Assembly (NCBI GenBank): GCA_964403885.1 | Contig: CAYOHY010000015.1 | Coordinates: 1-41,903 of the forward strand | From: CAYOHY01 sp964403885 | Lineage (GTDB): Bacteria; Actinomycetota; Coriobacteriia; Anaerosomatales; PHET01 | Direction of reading: 5' to 3' | Length of the DNA: 41,903 nucleotides | Shown: in pieces, positions 7,164 to 15,631 of the stretch | How the letters are laid out: each line of letters starts with the position of its first letter | Numbering within the stretch: position 1 is the first letter of the stretch | Notes under the pieces: model-generated | The model's database searches: none | What the model was told of the DNA's origin: nothing | Seen by the model: only the letters and a program-made list of their open reading frames with translations | Position numbers and translations under genes: made by a program

Positions 7164-8098
7164 CGCGTGTCGGAGCTCTGCTCGGCAAGCTCGCCCGCGT
7201 GATAGCTCGAGCGCACGAAAGGCGCGCTCGCGACCGCGGAGAAGCCAAGCTTGTAGGCGTCGCGCGCCAGTTGCGCGAAGACCTCGGGCTCGACGAACTC
7301 GACGACGGGCAGGTGCTCCTTGCTTGGCCGCAGGTACTGGCCCAGCGTGAGCAGCTCCACGCCGTGGGCGCGCAGGTCGCGCATCACATCGCGGACCTCG
7401 TCCGGCGTCTCTCCCAGACCGAGCATCAGCCCTGACTTGGTGGGCAGGTCCGGCTGGGTCTCGCGCACCCGCTGCAGCACGCGCAGGCTGCGCTCGTAGA
7501 TCGCCTCGGGGCGCACCTCGGCGTAGAGCCTGGGCACGGTCTCGAGGTTATGGTTGAAGACGTCGGGCCTCGCGGCAGCCACGAGGTCGATCGCGTCCTC
7601 GTTGCCCGCGAAGTCGCTCGTGAGCACCTCGACCGCGGCATCGGGAAGCGCGGCACGCACCGCCTCGATGGTCGCGACGAAGTGCGCCGCTCCCCCATCC
7701 GCGACGTCATCTCGAGTCACGGTCGTGATGACCACGTGGCGCAGCCCCAGCCGCTTGGCGGCCTCGGCCACTCGGCGCGGCTCATCGGGATCGAGCGGTG
7801 CCGGCGGCCTGGACTCGACCGCGCAGAAGCGGCAGTTGCGCGTGCACACGCCGCCCATGATGAGAAACGTCGCGGTACCGGAGCTGAAGCACTCGCCGCG
7901 ATTGGGGCACTTGGCGCTCTGGCACACCGTGTTGAGGTTCAGCTCACCCAGCAGCCCATCGACCTCGGCGAAGGTGCCGGTGCGCGCGATGGGGCGCCTG
8001 AGCCACGCGGGCAGTCGCCGGGTGTTCTCGGCACCGCCGTGGGCGTAGCTCGCGTCAGCCGGCTCAACCGCCGGAGTGATGTCGTGGTCGCAACTCAT
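7154..8098 (-). CDS. lipA: Lipoyl synthase LipA
   Basis: 314 aa. A radical-SAM enzyme that inserts two sulfur atoms into a protein-bound octanoyl group to form lipoate. The auxiliary cluster motif CQSAKCPNRGEC gives C59, C64 and C70; the radical-SAM motif CTRNCRFC gives C85, C89 and C92. The conserved C-terminal RSSYHAGE serine is present. The ATG at 8098 gives a normal family length; an upstream in-frame extension would cross the hairpin at 8115-8140. It follows lpd on the same strand, separated by that hairpin. Octanoyltransferase (lipB/lipM) and the lipoylated target are not in the window; glycine cleavage H protein or a 2-oxoacid dehydrogenase E2 are the usual ones. Confidence 0.96.
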   Translation of the reverse strand: MSCDHDITPAVEPADASYAHGGAENTRRLPAWLRRPIARTGTFAEVDGLLGELNLNTVCQSAKCPNRGECFSSGTATFLIMGGVCTRNCRFCAVESRPPAPLDPDEPRRVAEAAKRLGLRHVVITTVTRDDVADGGAAHFVATIEAVRAALPDAAVEVLTSDFAGNEDAIDLVAAARPDVFNHNLETVPRLYAEVRPEAIYERSLRVLQRVRETQPDLPTKSGLMLGLGETPDEVRDVMRDLRAHGVELLTLGQYLRPSKEHLPVVEFVEPEVFAQLARDAYKLGFSAVASAPFVRSSYHAGELAEQSSDTRQA

Positions 8099-8114
8099 GC
8101 GGCGCAGAATAGCA

Positions 8115-8140
8115 CGCGGGCGCCCCAAGGAGCGCCCGCG
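8115..8140 (-). terminator. Hairpin after lpd
   Basis: CGCGGGCGC (8115-8123) pairs with GCGCCCGCG (8132-8140), a 9-bp stem with an 8-nt loop, 25 nt beyond the lpd stop and 16 nt before the lipA start. The following minus-strand sequence has only a weak T content (GCTATTCT). It probably ends or attenuates lpd transcripts so that lipA is read at a lower level. Confidence 0.55.
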
Positions 8141-8165
8141 AGGCTGCGATCTGTGACGGAGGTCG

Positions 8166-9554
8166 CTAGTGCGCGCCGCCGGTCTTGTTGGCCGCCTCGA
8201 TGCAGGCGAACTTGATGACCTCGGAGCACGTGGGGTGGCCAAAGACCGAGTGGCCCACCTGGCCCACCGTCATCCCCGCGCTCATGGGGATGCTGACCTC
8301 CTGGATCAGCTCGGCGGCACCCGGGCCGACGATCTGGCAACCGACGATGCGACCCGTGCCGTTCTCGGCGACGATCTGCACGAAGCCGTCGGCATGGCCC
8401 TCGCCGAGCGCCTTGCCGTTGCCGGCGAACTTCATGACCACCTGCACGGCGTCGATGCCCTTCTCCTTGGCGGAGTCACGGCTCGAGCCCACCACGCCGA
8501 TGCCAGGCTCGGTGTAGACGGCCGCCGGCACGCAGGACAGATTCACCGAGTGCGCGGGCGCCTCGCCCTTGAGCTCGGCGACCGCGTTGCGCGCGGCGTA
8601 CTCGCCCTCGGCCTCAGCCACGTGCGCGAGCATCATGCCGCCGATCAAGTCGCCGATCGCGTAGACGCCCGGCTGGTTGGTGCGGTAGAACTCGTCCACC
8701 TTGACCGCGGCGCGGTCCATCTCGATGCCGGCCTCTGCGAACCCGAAGCCCAGGCCGTTGGGACGGCGGCCCGGGGCGGACAGCACCACGTCGGCCTCAA
8801 GCGTGGAGCCGTCGGTGAGGGTAGCGACGACGCGCTCGCCCACCTGCTCGACCTTGTCGACCGCGATGCCCAGATGGAAGACGATTCCTAGGCCCTCGAG
8901 CGCCTTTTGGACCTCACGCTGCACGCGCTTGTCGTTGCCCGGCAGCACGTTGGGGGTGAGCTCGACCACGTGCACGGTGGAGCCGAAGTTGGCGTACGCA
9001 TCGGCGAACTCGAGGCCGATGACGCCTCCGCCGATGATGATGACCTCGCCGGGGATGTCGGTGAGCGAGGTGGCCTCGTCACTCGTCCAGACACGGTCGA
9101 GCGTGTGATCGATGTTGGGGAGCAGGAACGGCACCGAGCCGGTCGCCAGGATGACGGCGTCAGCCTCGACCGTCACAGCGCCCTCGGCGGTCGCGACCTC
9201 GATGACCTTGGGGGCCACCAGCGTGCCCTCGCCGTAGACGACATCGACCTTGAGGCGCTTGGCGCCGCCTTCGATCTGGCCAACGAGCTCGTCGACTACC
9301 CCTTCCTTGCGGGCACGCAACGCGTCGACGTCGACCTCGGCCACCGCGGCCTTCAGGCCGTACTTCTCTGCGTGGCGCGTGTCGGCGACGATGTGTGCCG
9401 AGCGCAGGATGGTCTTGGTGGGGATGCATCCCCAGTTCAAGCACGTGCCGCCCAGACGCTCCTTCTCGATGAGCGTGACCTGAGCGCCGAGACGAGCCGC
9501 CTCGAATGCTGCGGAGTAGCCGCCGGGACCTCCGCCGAGAACCGCGATACGCAT
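8166..9554 (-). CDS. lpdA: Dihydrolipoamide dehydrogenase (E3)
   Basis: 462 aa. A flavoprotein disulfide reductase that reoxidises dihydrolipoamide with NAD+. The FAD site GGGPGGYSAA starts at residue 7, the redox-active disulfide is in GGTCLNWGCIPTK (C38, C43), the NAD site GGGVIGLEFADAYANFGS lies near 180, the second FAD motif is YAIGDLIGG, and the C-terminal interface has VGHSVFGHPTCSE, where the last His-Glu pair is the catalytic base couple (family members usually have HAHPTLSE). Length is typical. A GGAGG site precedes the ATG. Neighbouring lipA fits the lipoate theme, but no E1, E2 or glycine cleavage genes are present here. The Cys in HPTCSE is a minor variation. Confidence 0.93.
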   Translation of the reverse strand: MRIAVLGGGPGGYSAAFEAARLGAQVTLIEKERLGGTCLNWGCIPTKTILRSAHIVADTRHAEKYGLKAAVAEVDVDALRARKEGVVDELVGQIEGGAKRLKVDVVYGEGTLVAPKVIEVATAEGAVTVEADAVILATGSVPFLLPNIDHTLDRVWTSDEATSLTDIPGEVIIIGGGVIGLEFADAYANFGSTVHVVELTPNVLPGNDKRVQREVQKALEGLGIVFHLGIAVDKVEQVGERVVATLTDGSTLEADVVLSAPGRRPNGLGFGFAEAGIEMDRAAVKVDEFYRTNQPGVYAIGDLIGGMMLAHVAEAEGEYAARNAVAELKGEAPAHSVNLSCVPAAVYTEPGIGVVGSSRDSAKEKGIDAVQVVMKFAGNGKALGEGHADGFVQIVAENGTGRIVGCQIVGPGAAELIQEVSIPMSAGMTVGQVGHSVFGHPTCSEVIKFACIEAANKTGGAH

Positions 9555-9755
9555 AGAAGACCTCCGTTATGCGATGGAACGCAGAAAAGTGGTGCCGGCT
9601 AGTGTAGCACCCGTGAGCGCGCCCGAAAGGTGCGATCGCCGCGAGATCGACCAAGCGCTGGGGGATGGTGCGAATCATGCTTGGGCATCGTGGGCTCTAT
9701 AGTGTGTGGGGCGGGGACGGTATCGACCTCGAGGTCGTTCGAGACGAGTGAGCGC

Positions 9756-10805
9756 GTGACAGCCACCCAGCGTGACACCTACATCGACAACGTGCGGGCC
9801 ATCCTGATCGGACTGGTCGTCTTCGGGCACGTCATCGAGACCCGCGTTTGGGCCTTCAAGCCCACCTACCTGCTCATCTACGCATTCCACATGCCTGCGT
9901 TCGCTCTGGTGTCCGGATACCTGTCCAAGCCCGACCTCCACACGGCCAAGGGGATGCGATCACTCGCGCGCCTCGTGATCGCCTATGTGGTGTTCCAGGC
10001 GATCTACACCACGTGGGCCGTCTCGACCGGTGAGAAGTTCGTGCTCCACGACGTGCTCGTGTACCCGTACTGGCTCATGTGGTGGATCATGAGCCTCATC
10101 ATGTGGCGGGTCGGCCTGCAGCTGTTCGCCTTCGCTCGCGCACGCGCGTGGTCGGCCACGCTCGCGATGGTGGTCTCGGTAGCGATCGCGGTCGCCTGCG
10201 GCTATGTCCTGCAGGACGGCAAGCTGTTCTCCCTCTCGCGAACGCTCGTGTTCTTCCCGTTCTTCCTGGCCGGGTACCTGTGGCGCCAACGCGGGTTGCG
10301 CGTCGAGGTCACCACGCGCATGCGGATCGCAGCGGTCGCCGTCTTCGTGGTCGCTGTGGTGCTGCTCGCACGCGGAACGCTCGGCCTGACCGACCAGTGG
10401 CTGTGGGCGCGCATGACCTATGCCGAGCTCGGCGTGCACTCCTGGCAGGCCGGCGCACGGCGACTCGTGCAGCTGGGTCTCTCGGCGGCGCTGGTCGCGT
10501 CGTTCTTCGCGCTCGTCCCCCGCACTCGCCTGTCGTGGATCACGACGATCGGCGCGGTCACGCTCCCCATCTACCTGTGGCACGGGCTGCTCGTGAAGGG
10601 CATCGGCCAGGCAGGGTGGACGGACAGACTGGCGGCGCATCATGGGGCGGCCACCGTGACGACGCTCGCCATCATCTTCGTGCTGTCGTGGAAGCCCGTG
10701 TCGAACTTCACCACGACGCTCATCGCGCCCTGGTCCCTGCTCACGCCGCGACCTCGTCGCACGCCTGATCACGCGGAACCCGCGCACGACCTCCCTGAGA
10801 GCTAG
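9756..10805 (+). CDS. Acyltransferase-3 family membrane protein (fucose 4-O-acetylase-like)
   Basis: 349 aa from GTG 9756, with about ten hydrophobic segments. The first helix reads YIDNVRAILIGLVVFGHVIE, with the conserved histidine in FGH, followed by FHMPAFALVSGYLS. This is the signature of acyltransferase-3 proteins of the fucose 4-O-acetylase group, which move acetyl groups across the membrane onto sugars. An upstream in-frame extension to 9630 has no hydrophobic or conserved content and was dropped. A TATAGT at 9698-9703 could be a -10 box, without a good -35. The C-terminal tail is short and charged. Neighbouring envelope genes (LTA synthase-like, wecB) fit a role in decorating a surface glycan. 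It converges on the LTA-synthase-like gene with only 10 nt between stops. Confidence 0.85.
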   Translation: MTATQRDTYIDNVRAILIGLVVFGHVIETRVWAFKPTYLLIYAFHMPAFALVSGYLSKPDLHTAKGMRSLARLVIAYVVFQAIYTTWAVSTGEKFVLHDVLVYPYWLMWWIMSLIMWRVGLQLFAFARARAWSATLAMVVSVAIAVACGYVLQDGKLFSLSRTLVFFPFFLAGYLWRQRGLRVEVTTRMRIAAVAVFVVAVVLLARGTLGLTDQWLWARMTYAELGVHSWQAGARRLVQLGLSAALVASFFALVPRTRLSWITTIGAVTLPIYLWHGLLVKGIGQAGWTDRLAAHHGAATVTTLAIIFVLSWKPVSNFTTTLIAPWSLLTPRPRRTPDHAEPAHDLPES

Positions 10806-10815
10806 GGGCGGCCGC

Positions 10816-12762
10816 TCACTCCTTGGGCGGCAGCACGATCTTGGCCGCAGGGTCGTAGCCCTCGCGATCAGGCAGGTGCTTGGTGTACGCCTGCGACAGC
10901 GCCGCGAGCCCCCTCGCGCGGTCCCACTTGATGCGCAGCGGGTTGTGCCCCTTCGCGGCCTCATGGGTCATCAGGTCATACGCCTTGCCGTCCTCGAACG
11001 AGATGCCGGGGACGAACATGATGCGGTCGTCGACGTAGGTGCCCACGGGGAGGAATCCTCCCGCGGGCATGAGCACGGGACTGCGCATGAACACGCTCTT
11101 GCCAAAGTGCGGCGTCGTGCCGATGTCGACACCCAGCGCGTCGGCGATCGTGGGCATGATGTCCACCTGGCCCGCAGGGTCTTCGATCGTCTGCCCCAAC
11201 GTCTGACCGGGAACGTGCACGATCAACGGTACGTTCATCTTGTCGATCTGCGTGTAGTCGCCCCGGAAGAGCGCCTTTTGCGCCTTGGCGTCAGGACCGT
11301 TCCCCTTCACCTTCTCGAGGCCGAAATGGTCGCCGTACAAGACGATCACCGTGTCGTCTGCGAGACCGCTCTTCTCGAGGTCGTCCAAGAAGACCCCCAG
11401 CTGGCGATCGAAGTACTCGATCGCTGACAGGTAGTCCCCTGTCCGTGTGCCCGCGTAGGGCGGAACAAGCGCCAGGCGCAACTGGTCTTTGGGGATGACG
11501 TTGAACGGGTGATGCGACGACATCGTGATGACCTGGGCATAGAACGGCGTGCCCGCCTTGTGCCGCTTCTCCAGCTCGGCGAACGTCTTTGCGAACAACA
11601 CGCGGTCCGATGCGCCAAAGGCGATCTGCTCGCGCTTGCCGAAGAACTTCTTGTCGTAGTAGCGGTCGAACCCGATCGCCGGATAGAGCTGGCTGCGGTT
11701 CCAGTACGCGACGTCGTTCGTGTGGAAGGTCATCGTCTCGTAGCCCTGGCTTTCGAGCAGCCTGGGCATGGACGGGAGCTCCTTGCCGGCAAAGGCGATG
11801 GTCGACGCGGTGCGCTGGGCCGGGTACAGCGACGTGTTCGAGATGAACTCGGCATCCGAGGTCGTGCCGCGCCCCACTTGGGAGAACGTGTGCGGGAAGT
11901 ACCAGCTGCGGCTGATGAGCTTGTTGAGGTTGGGGGTGACCTCTTGCCCACCCACCGATGCACCCACCGCGGCCGTCTGCAGAGCCTCGACCTGGATCAC
12001 GATGACGTTCTTGCCCTTGAAGGCGCCGGGCTTGAACTCGGCGATGCGAGGGCCCTCGGCCCCTCCGCGCATCGCGTCGATCGACCCTTGGACGGCAGTC
12101 AGGTTGTTCAGGTCGATGCGTGAGATGGGAACCTCGTCTTGCGGCAGCGAGCTCGCGACAAGATAGGTGAACAGCCCCTTTGCCCGTGAGGCCGCCATCC
12201 CGTCCACCGGCATGGGCAACGCGCGCACCGACGCGACGCCAAACACAAGCACGCCCACGACCGGGATCAGGAGCGCGTACGCCCACGCATGCTGGAACGG
12301 AGAGGTGTCCTCATCGGCGTTCAGTACCGACGGCCACCATCGCTTGACCACGGGCGGGACGGCGATGAGTACCACCAGGTCGATCACGAACAGCACGAAG
12401 ACGGGCTGCAGGAGCGCGGCGATGCTGTTCCCCACCGTGGTCGCCTGCCCCATCATCTGGAGCGACTCGGGCGTGGGGAGCGTGCCGTAGTACGACGAGT
12501 ACATCACCACACCCAGCATGAACACCGAGAAGACCGCGTCGAAGATGATCAGGGCCCGAAGGCGCATGTCAGCGAAGAATGCATCGACTATCAGCAGCGC
12601 ACCCAAGATGAACGGGCCCTCGACCCACAACGCCGAGACGAACGAGGGGTCTTCAAGCACGAGGGCGCGCAGGAGCAACGCTTTGCCCAACACCAAAGCG
12701 AAGAACACCAGCAGAAGAACGAACGACTTGACCCTGCTCAATGACGCCTCATCTGTGCTCAA
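10816..12762 (-). CDS. LTA synthase-like sulfatase-fold phosphotransferase
   Basis: About 648 aa: five N-terminal membrane helices (roughly residues 10-180) and an extracellular alkaline-phosphatase-superfamily domain (about 245-620). Metal and nucleophile sites are visible: VIVIQVEALQ (Glu ligand), GRGTTSDAEFISNTS (candidate nucleophile Thr, equivalent to the Thr of LtaS), MSSHHPF and LYGDHFG (Asp-His ligands). LtaS enzymes transfer glycerol-phosphate from phosphatidylglycerol to build lipoteichoic acid; related enzymes modify other glycans. The start is uncertain: TTG 12762 has GGTGAGG 6 nt upstream, while in-frame GTG 12774, GTG 12783 and TTG 12792 lack a good site. It follows metF by a few tens of bases, an odd pairing. 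Confidence 0.88.
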   Translation of the reverse strand: MSTDEASLSRVKSFVLLLVFFALVLGKALLLRALVLEDPSFVSALWVEGPFILGALLIVDAFFADMRLRALIIFDAVFSVFMLGVVMYSSYYGTLPTPESLQMMGQATTVGNSIAALLQPVFVLFVIDLVVLIAVPPVVKRWWPSVLNADEDTSPFQHAWAYALLIPVVGVLVFGVASVRALPMPVDGMAASRAKGLFTYLVASSLPQDEVPISRIDLNNLTAVQGSIDAMRGGAEGPRIAEFKPGAFKGKNVIVIQVEALQTAAVGASVGGQEVTPNLNKLISRSWYFPHTFSQVGRGTTSDAEFISNTSLYPAQRTASTIAFAGKELPSMPRLLESQGYETMTFHTNDVAYWNRSQLYPAIGFDRYYDKKFFGKREQIAFGASDRVLFAKTFAELEKRHKAGTPFYAQVITMSSHHPFNVIPKDQLRLALVPPYAGTRTGDYLSAIEYFDRQLGVFLDDLEKSGLADDTVIVLYGDHFGLEKVKGNGPDAKAQKALFRGDYTQIDKMNVPLIVHVPGQTLGQTIEDPAGQVDIMPTIADALGVDIGTTPHFGKSVFMRSPVLMPAGGFLPVGTYVDDRIMFVPGISFEDGKAYDLMTHEAAKGHNPLRIKWDRARGLAALSQAYTKHLPDREGYDPAAKIVLPPKE

Positions 12763-12806
12763 AGACAACCTCACCCACCACACAGACAGCAAGCGCCGTA
12801 CCGCGC

Positions 12807-13679
12807 TCAGGCGAGCCCGGCTCCCTCAAGGATCTCCGCCACGGCGTCGTCGGCGCCCAGCGGCATGACGTGCACGCCGTCCGCCACTTCGCGCAGTGCC
12901 CGCACCTGCTCGGTGGCGAGCGCGATCGACTCGGCGAGGGGGTCTGATGCACGCTCGATGCGTGCGGAGATGGACTCGGGGACCATGAGTCCGGCGAGCC
13001 GCTCGTTGATGAACTTGATGACGCGCGCGCTCTTGAGCAGCAGGACTCCGGCGATGATCTTCACGCCGCTCGACCTGAGCTCGGCGGTGTTGCGCGCGAA
13101 CGTGTCGATATCCATGACCGCCTGGGTCTGGAAGAACTGCGCGCCCGCTTCGACCTTGGCCAACGCCCGCTCGCGCTGGATGTCCCACGGGGCCGCCTCG
13201 GGAAACGCCGCTGCTCCCAGATAGAAGTCCGTCGAGCCCGAGAGCGCCGAGCCGTTCATGTCGACGCCCGCGTTCAGGCCGCGCGCCACGGAGAGCAGCT
13301 GCGTCGAGTCGAGGTCGAACACGCCCTTGGCTTCCGGGTGGTCCCCGCCGCGCGGATCGTCACCCGTGACGATGAGCACGTTCTCAAGGCCCAGGGTCCA
13401 CGCAGCGAGCAGGTCGCTTTGGAGCGCCAAACGGTTCCTGTCGCGGCAGGTCTGCTGGAAGATGGGCTCGCATCCCGCCTGCAGGACCGCCCGCGACGCC
13501 GCGAGCGAGCTCAGGTGCAACGTCGCGCCCTGGTTGTCGGTCACGTTGAGCGCGTGCGACACCGGGGCCAGCTTGGCCACGCTGTCGAGCATCGCCGAGT
13601 AGTCGGTGCCGTGCGGGGGCGCCACCTCACCGGTGACCACGAACTCGCCACGCTCAAGGGCGTCACGCAGGCGACTCAT
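12807..13679 (-). CDS. metF: Methylenetetrahydrofolate reductase MetF
   Basis: 290 aa. Reduces 5,10-methylene-THF to 5-methyl-THF. The TIM-barrel landmarks are visible: VVTGEVAPPHGTD near the N-terminus, HALNVTDNQ, IFQQTCRDRNRLALQSDLL, VLIVTGDDPRGGDHP and AQFFQTQAVMD, where Gln and Thr-rich strands form the flavin/folate site. Its ATG overlaps the TGA of the upstream MetV-type gene (ATGA), so the two subunits are almost certainly made together. In anaerobes and acetogens MetF works with MetV and sometimes further electron-transfer partners. The product feeds MetH (encoded at 21-23 kb) or a Wood-Ljungdahl methyl branch. Confidence 0.94.
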   Translation of the reverse strand: MSRLRDALERGEFVVTGEVAPPHGTDYSAMLDSVAKLAPVSHALNVTDNQGATLHLSSLAASRAVLQAGCEPIFQQTCRDRNRLALQSDLLAAWTLGLENVLIVTGDDPRGGDHPEAKGVFDLDSTQLLSVARGLNAGVDMNGSALSGSTDFYLGAAAFPEAAPWDIQRERALAKVEAGAQFFQTQAVMDIDTFARNTAELRSSGVKIIAGVLLLKSARVIKFINERLAGLMVPESISARIERASDPLAESIALATEQVRALREVADGVHVMPLGADDAVAEILEGAGLA

Positions 13680-14344
13680 CGGCTCTCATCCTTCTTGGCG
13701 CGGATGTTGACGGAACCCGGTTTCAGGTTCACGGCGTTGTTCTTGGGCGGGATGACACCCGGCGACGTACGCCCCTGCTCGGCGAGGCGGCGACGGATGC
13801 GCACGTGGGCGCACTCGCGATCGTTGAGCACCTCGCAGCGTCCGTCCCACATGCCGCCGCACGGGCCATTGAGCAGGCCCTTGGGGCAGGTGGTCACCGG
13901 GCAGATCCCGGCGGTGCGGTCGAGGACGCAGTCGCCGCAGGTCTGGCAGCGCTCCTCGTACACGCCGTGGCGGATGACGGTCCCCAGAAACGCGCTGTCG
14001 AGCGCGGGGAACACGGGCTTCGTCTTGATGGCGTCGGCCACGGTCTGCACCCCGGCGCCACACGTGAGGACGAGCACGGCATCGGCAGAATCGACCTCGC
14101 CGAAGTGCTTGCGCGTATCGAGCCGCGTGCCGCCCGAGTGGCAGGCCACGTCTCCGATGGCCCATCCCGTCACCTCATAGCCCTCGGCCTCGAGGCGGGC
14201 CTTGGTGACCATGACCTCCTTCTCGCCGCCGGTGTGCGCGACGGTGGCGCATTGACCGCAGCCCATGAGAAAGACGCGCTTGGCCCCGATGCTGTCGAGG
14301 TTGTCGCGGATGCGATTCCAGTCGCGCGGCTTGGTGATGATCAT
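13676..14344 (-). CDS. metV: MetV: methylenetetrahydrofolate reductase C-terminal-domain protein
   Basis: 222 aa, soluble and cysteine-rich. It matches the MTHFR_C family (PF12225), the MetV partner subunit of MetF in acetogens. Visible cysteine motifs are MGCGQCATVAHTGG near residue 28, VLTCGAGVQ, and RCQTCGDCVLDRTAGICP followed by TTCPKGLLNGPCGG, suited to binding zinc or an iron-sulfur cluster. The start ATG 14344 is preceded by GGAAGGGG at 8 nt; an in-frame upstream codon at 14401 has none. It lies 86 nt after wecB and overlaps metF by 4 nt. It is required for activity with MetF in acetogens studied to date; here that role is inferred from family and adjacency. Confidence 0.9.
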   Translation of the reverse strand: MIITKPRDWNRIRDNLDSIGAKRVFLMGCGQCATVAHTGGEKEVMVTKARLEAEGYEVTGWAIGDVACHSGGTRLDTRKHFGEVDSADAVLVLTCGAGVQTVADAIKTKPVFPALDSAFLGTVIRHGVYEERCQTCGDCVLDRTAGICPVTTCPKGLLNGPCGGMWDGRCEVLNDRECAHVRIRRRLAEQGRTSPGVIPPKNNAVNLKPGSVNIRAKKDESR

Positions 14345-14430
14345 CGGATGTGCCCCTTCCACCCTGCGGCGCTGATGCCCCCGCGAAGGGTCTGGAAACA
14401 ATAGCGGTTCGCGGGTGACTCGGCAACGAA

Positions 14431-15552
14431 TCAGGCGCCGAGTTGCTCTTCCATGATCTTGGCGATGCGAACGGCGGCACGCCCGTCCCCGTACGGGTTC
14501 GATGCGTGAGACATCGCCTCGTACTCGGACACATCATCCAGCAACAACGAGGCCTCGGCGAACACGTGGTCCTCGTCGGTGCCAACCAGCCGCACCGTGC
14601 CGGCGCTCGCGGCCTCGGGTCTCTCGGTGGTCTCGCGCAAGACGAGCACCGGCTTGCCGAGCGACGGCGCCTCCTCCTGCACGCCGCCGGAGTCCGACAA
14701 GATGAGCGTGGACGCCTTCATCAGGTTCACGAACGGCAGATAGTCCTGGGGCGGGAGCAGGTCGACACGCTCGACCCCCTCGAGTACCGAGCGCGCCGCC
14801 TCCTGCACCTCGGGGTTCAGGTGCACCGAGAACAGGATGTGGACGTCGGGATAGCTCTCGGCGAGGCGCTTGGCGGCCCTGCACACCGAGCGCACGGGCG
14901 CGCCCCAGTTCTCTCGGCGGTGCGACGTCATGAGCACGATACGGCGCCCGCTCGCGATCGCATCAGAGATGGGGCCGGGCCCAAACTCGAACGGCATGCG
15001 CAGCGCCTCGAACAGCGCATCGATCACGGTGTTGCCGGTGACCCAGAGGCTTCCGGCATCCACGCCATCGGCGAGTAACCGGGTCTCCGAGACCGCTGTG
15101 GGCGGGAAGTGCCACCGCGCGAGCGACGTGGTGAGCCGCCGGTTCATCTCCTCAGGGAACGGGTCGTAGACACTGTCGGTGCGCAACCCGGCCTCGATGT
15201 GGCCCACGGGGATCTTGCGGTAGAACGCGGCCAGTGCGGTCGCGAACGTTGTGGTCGTGTCGCCTTGCACGAGCACGGCATCCGGCCGGATGTCATCGAG
15301 GGCCTGCCCCACGCGCTCGAGAACCCTCGAGGTGAGCTGGTCGAGCGACTGCCTCGGCACCATGACCTCGAGGTCGACGTTGGGGGTGATCTCGAACAGT
15401 CGCAGCACCTGGTCGAGCATCTCGCGGTGCTGCCCCGTCACGATGACGCTCACCTCGAAGCAGCCGCGCTCGCGCAGGCGGTGCACCACCGGCGCCATCT
15501 TGATGGCCTCCGGTCGCGTACCAAACACCACTGCGATGCGCTTCTTGTCCAC
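14431..15552 (-). CDS. wecB: UDP-N-acetylglucosamine 2-epimerase (non-hydrolysing)
   Basis: 373 aa, normal family length. Interconverts UDP-GlcNAc and UDP-ManNAc, a precursor for teichoic-type linkage units and other wall or capsule polymers. Family motifs: VVFGTRPEAIKMAPVV at the N-terminus, VIVTGQHREMLDQVL, VLVQGDTTTTFA, GHIEAGLRT, PEEMNRR and DSGGVQEEAPSLGKPVLV near the C-terminus. The GTG at 15552 follows GGGAGG at 4 nt and opens directly on the conserved region; an upstream TTG at 15570 is less likely. It is the first gene after a terminator hairpin and is followed by metV, metF and the LTA-synthase-like gene on the same strand. Confidence 0.95.
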   Translation of the reverse strand: MDKKRIAVVFGTRPEAIKMAPVVHRLRERGCFEVSVIVTGQHREMLDQVLRLFEITPNVDLEVMVPRQSLDQLTSRVLERVGQALDDIRPDAVLVQGDTTTTFATALAAFYRKIPVGHIEAGLRTDSVYDPFPEEMNRRLTTSLARWHFPPTAVSETRLLADGVDAGSLWVTGNTVIDALFEALRMPFEFGPGPISDAIASGRRIVLMTSHRRENWGAPVRSVCRAAKRLAESYPDVHILFSVHLNPEVQEAARSVLEGVERVDLLPPQDYLPFVNLMKASTLILSDSGGVQEEAPSLGKPVLVLRETTERPEAASAGTVRLVGTDEDHVFAEASLLLDDVSEYEAMSHASNPYGDGRAAVRIAKIMEEQLGA

Positions 15553-15576
15553 GCGGCCTCCCTCGTCCAAGCGTAG

Positions 15577-15613
15577 CGCAGCCCCCGCCAGCCGGATAGC
15601 CGAGGGGGCTGCG
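15577..15613 (-). terminator. Terminator of the propeller-protein operon
   Basis: CGCAGCCCCC (15577-15586) and GGGGGCTGCG (15604-15613) form a 10-bp stem with a 17-nt loop, lying 19 nt beyond the stop of the propeller protein and 24 nt before wecB. There is no T-run after it on the minus strand, as with other hairpins in this window. It probably separates the surface-protein operon from wecB. Confidence 0.6.
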
Positions 15614-15631
15614 ATCGATTCTGTCGGGCCT

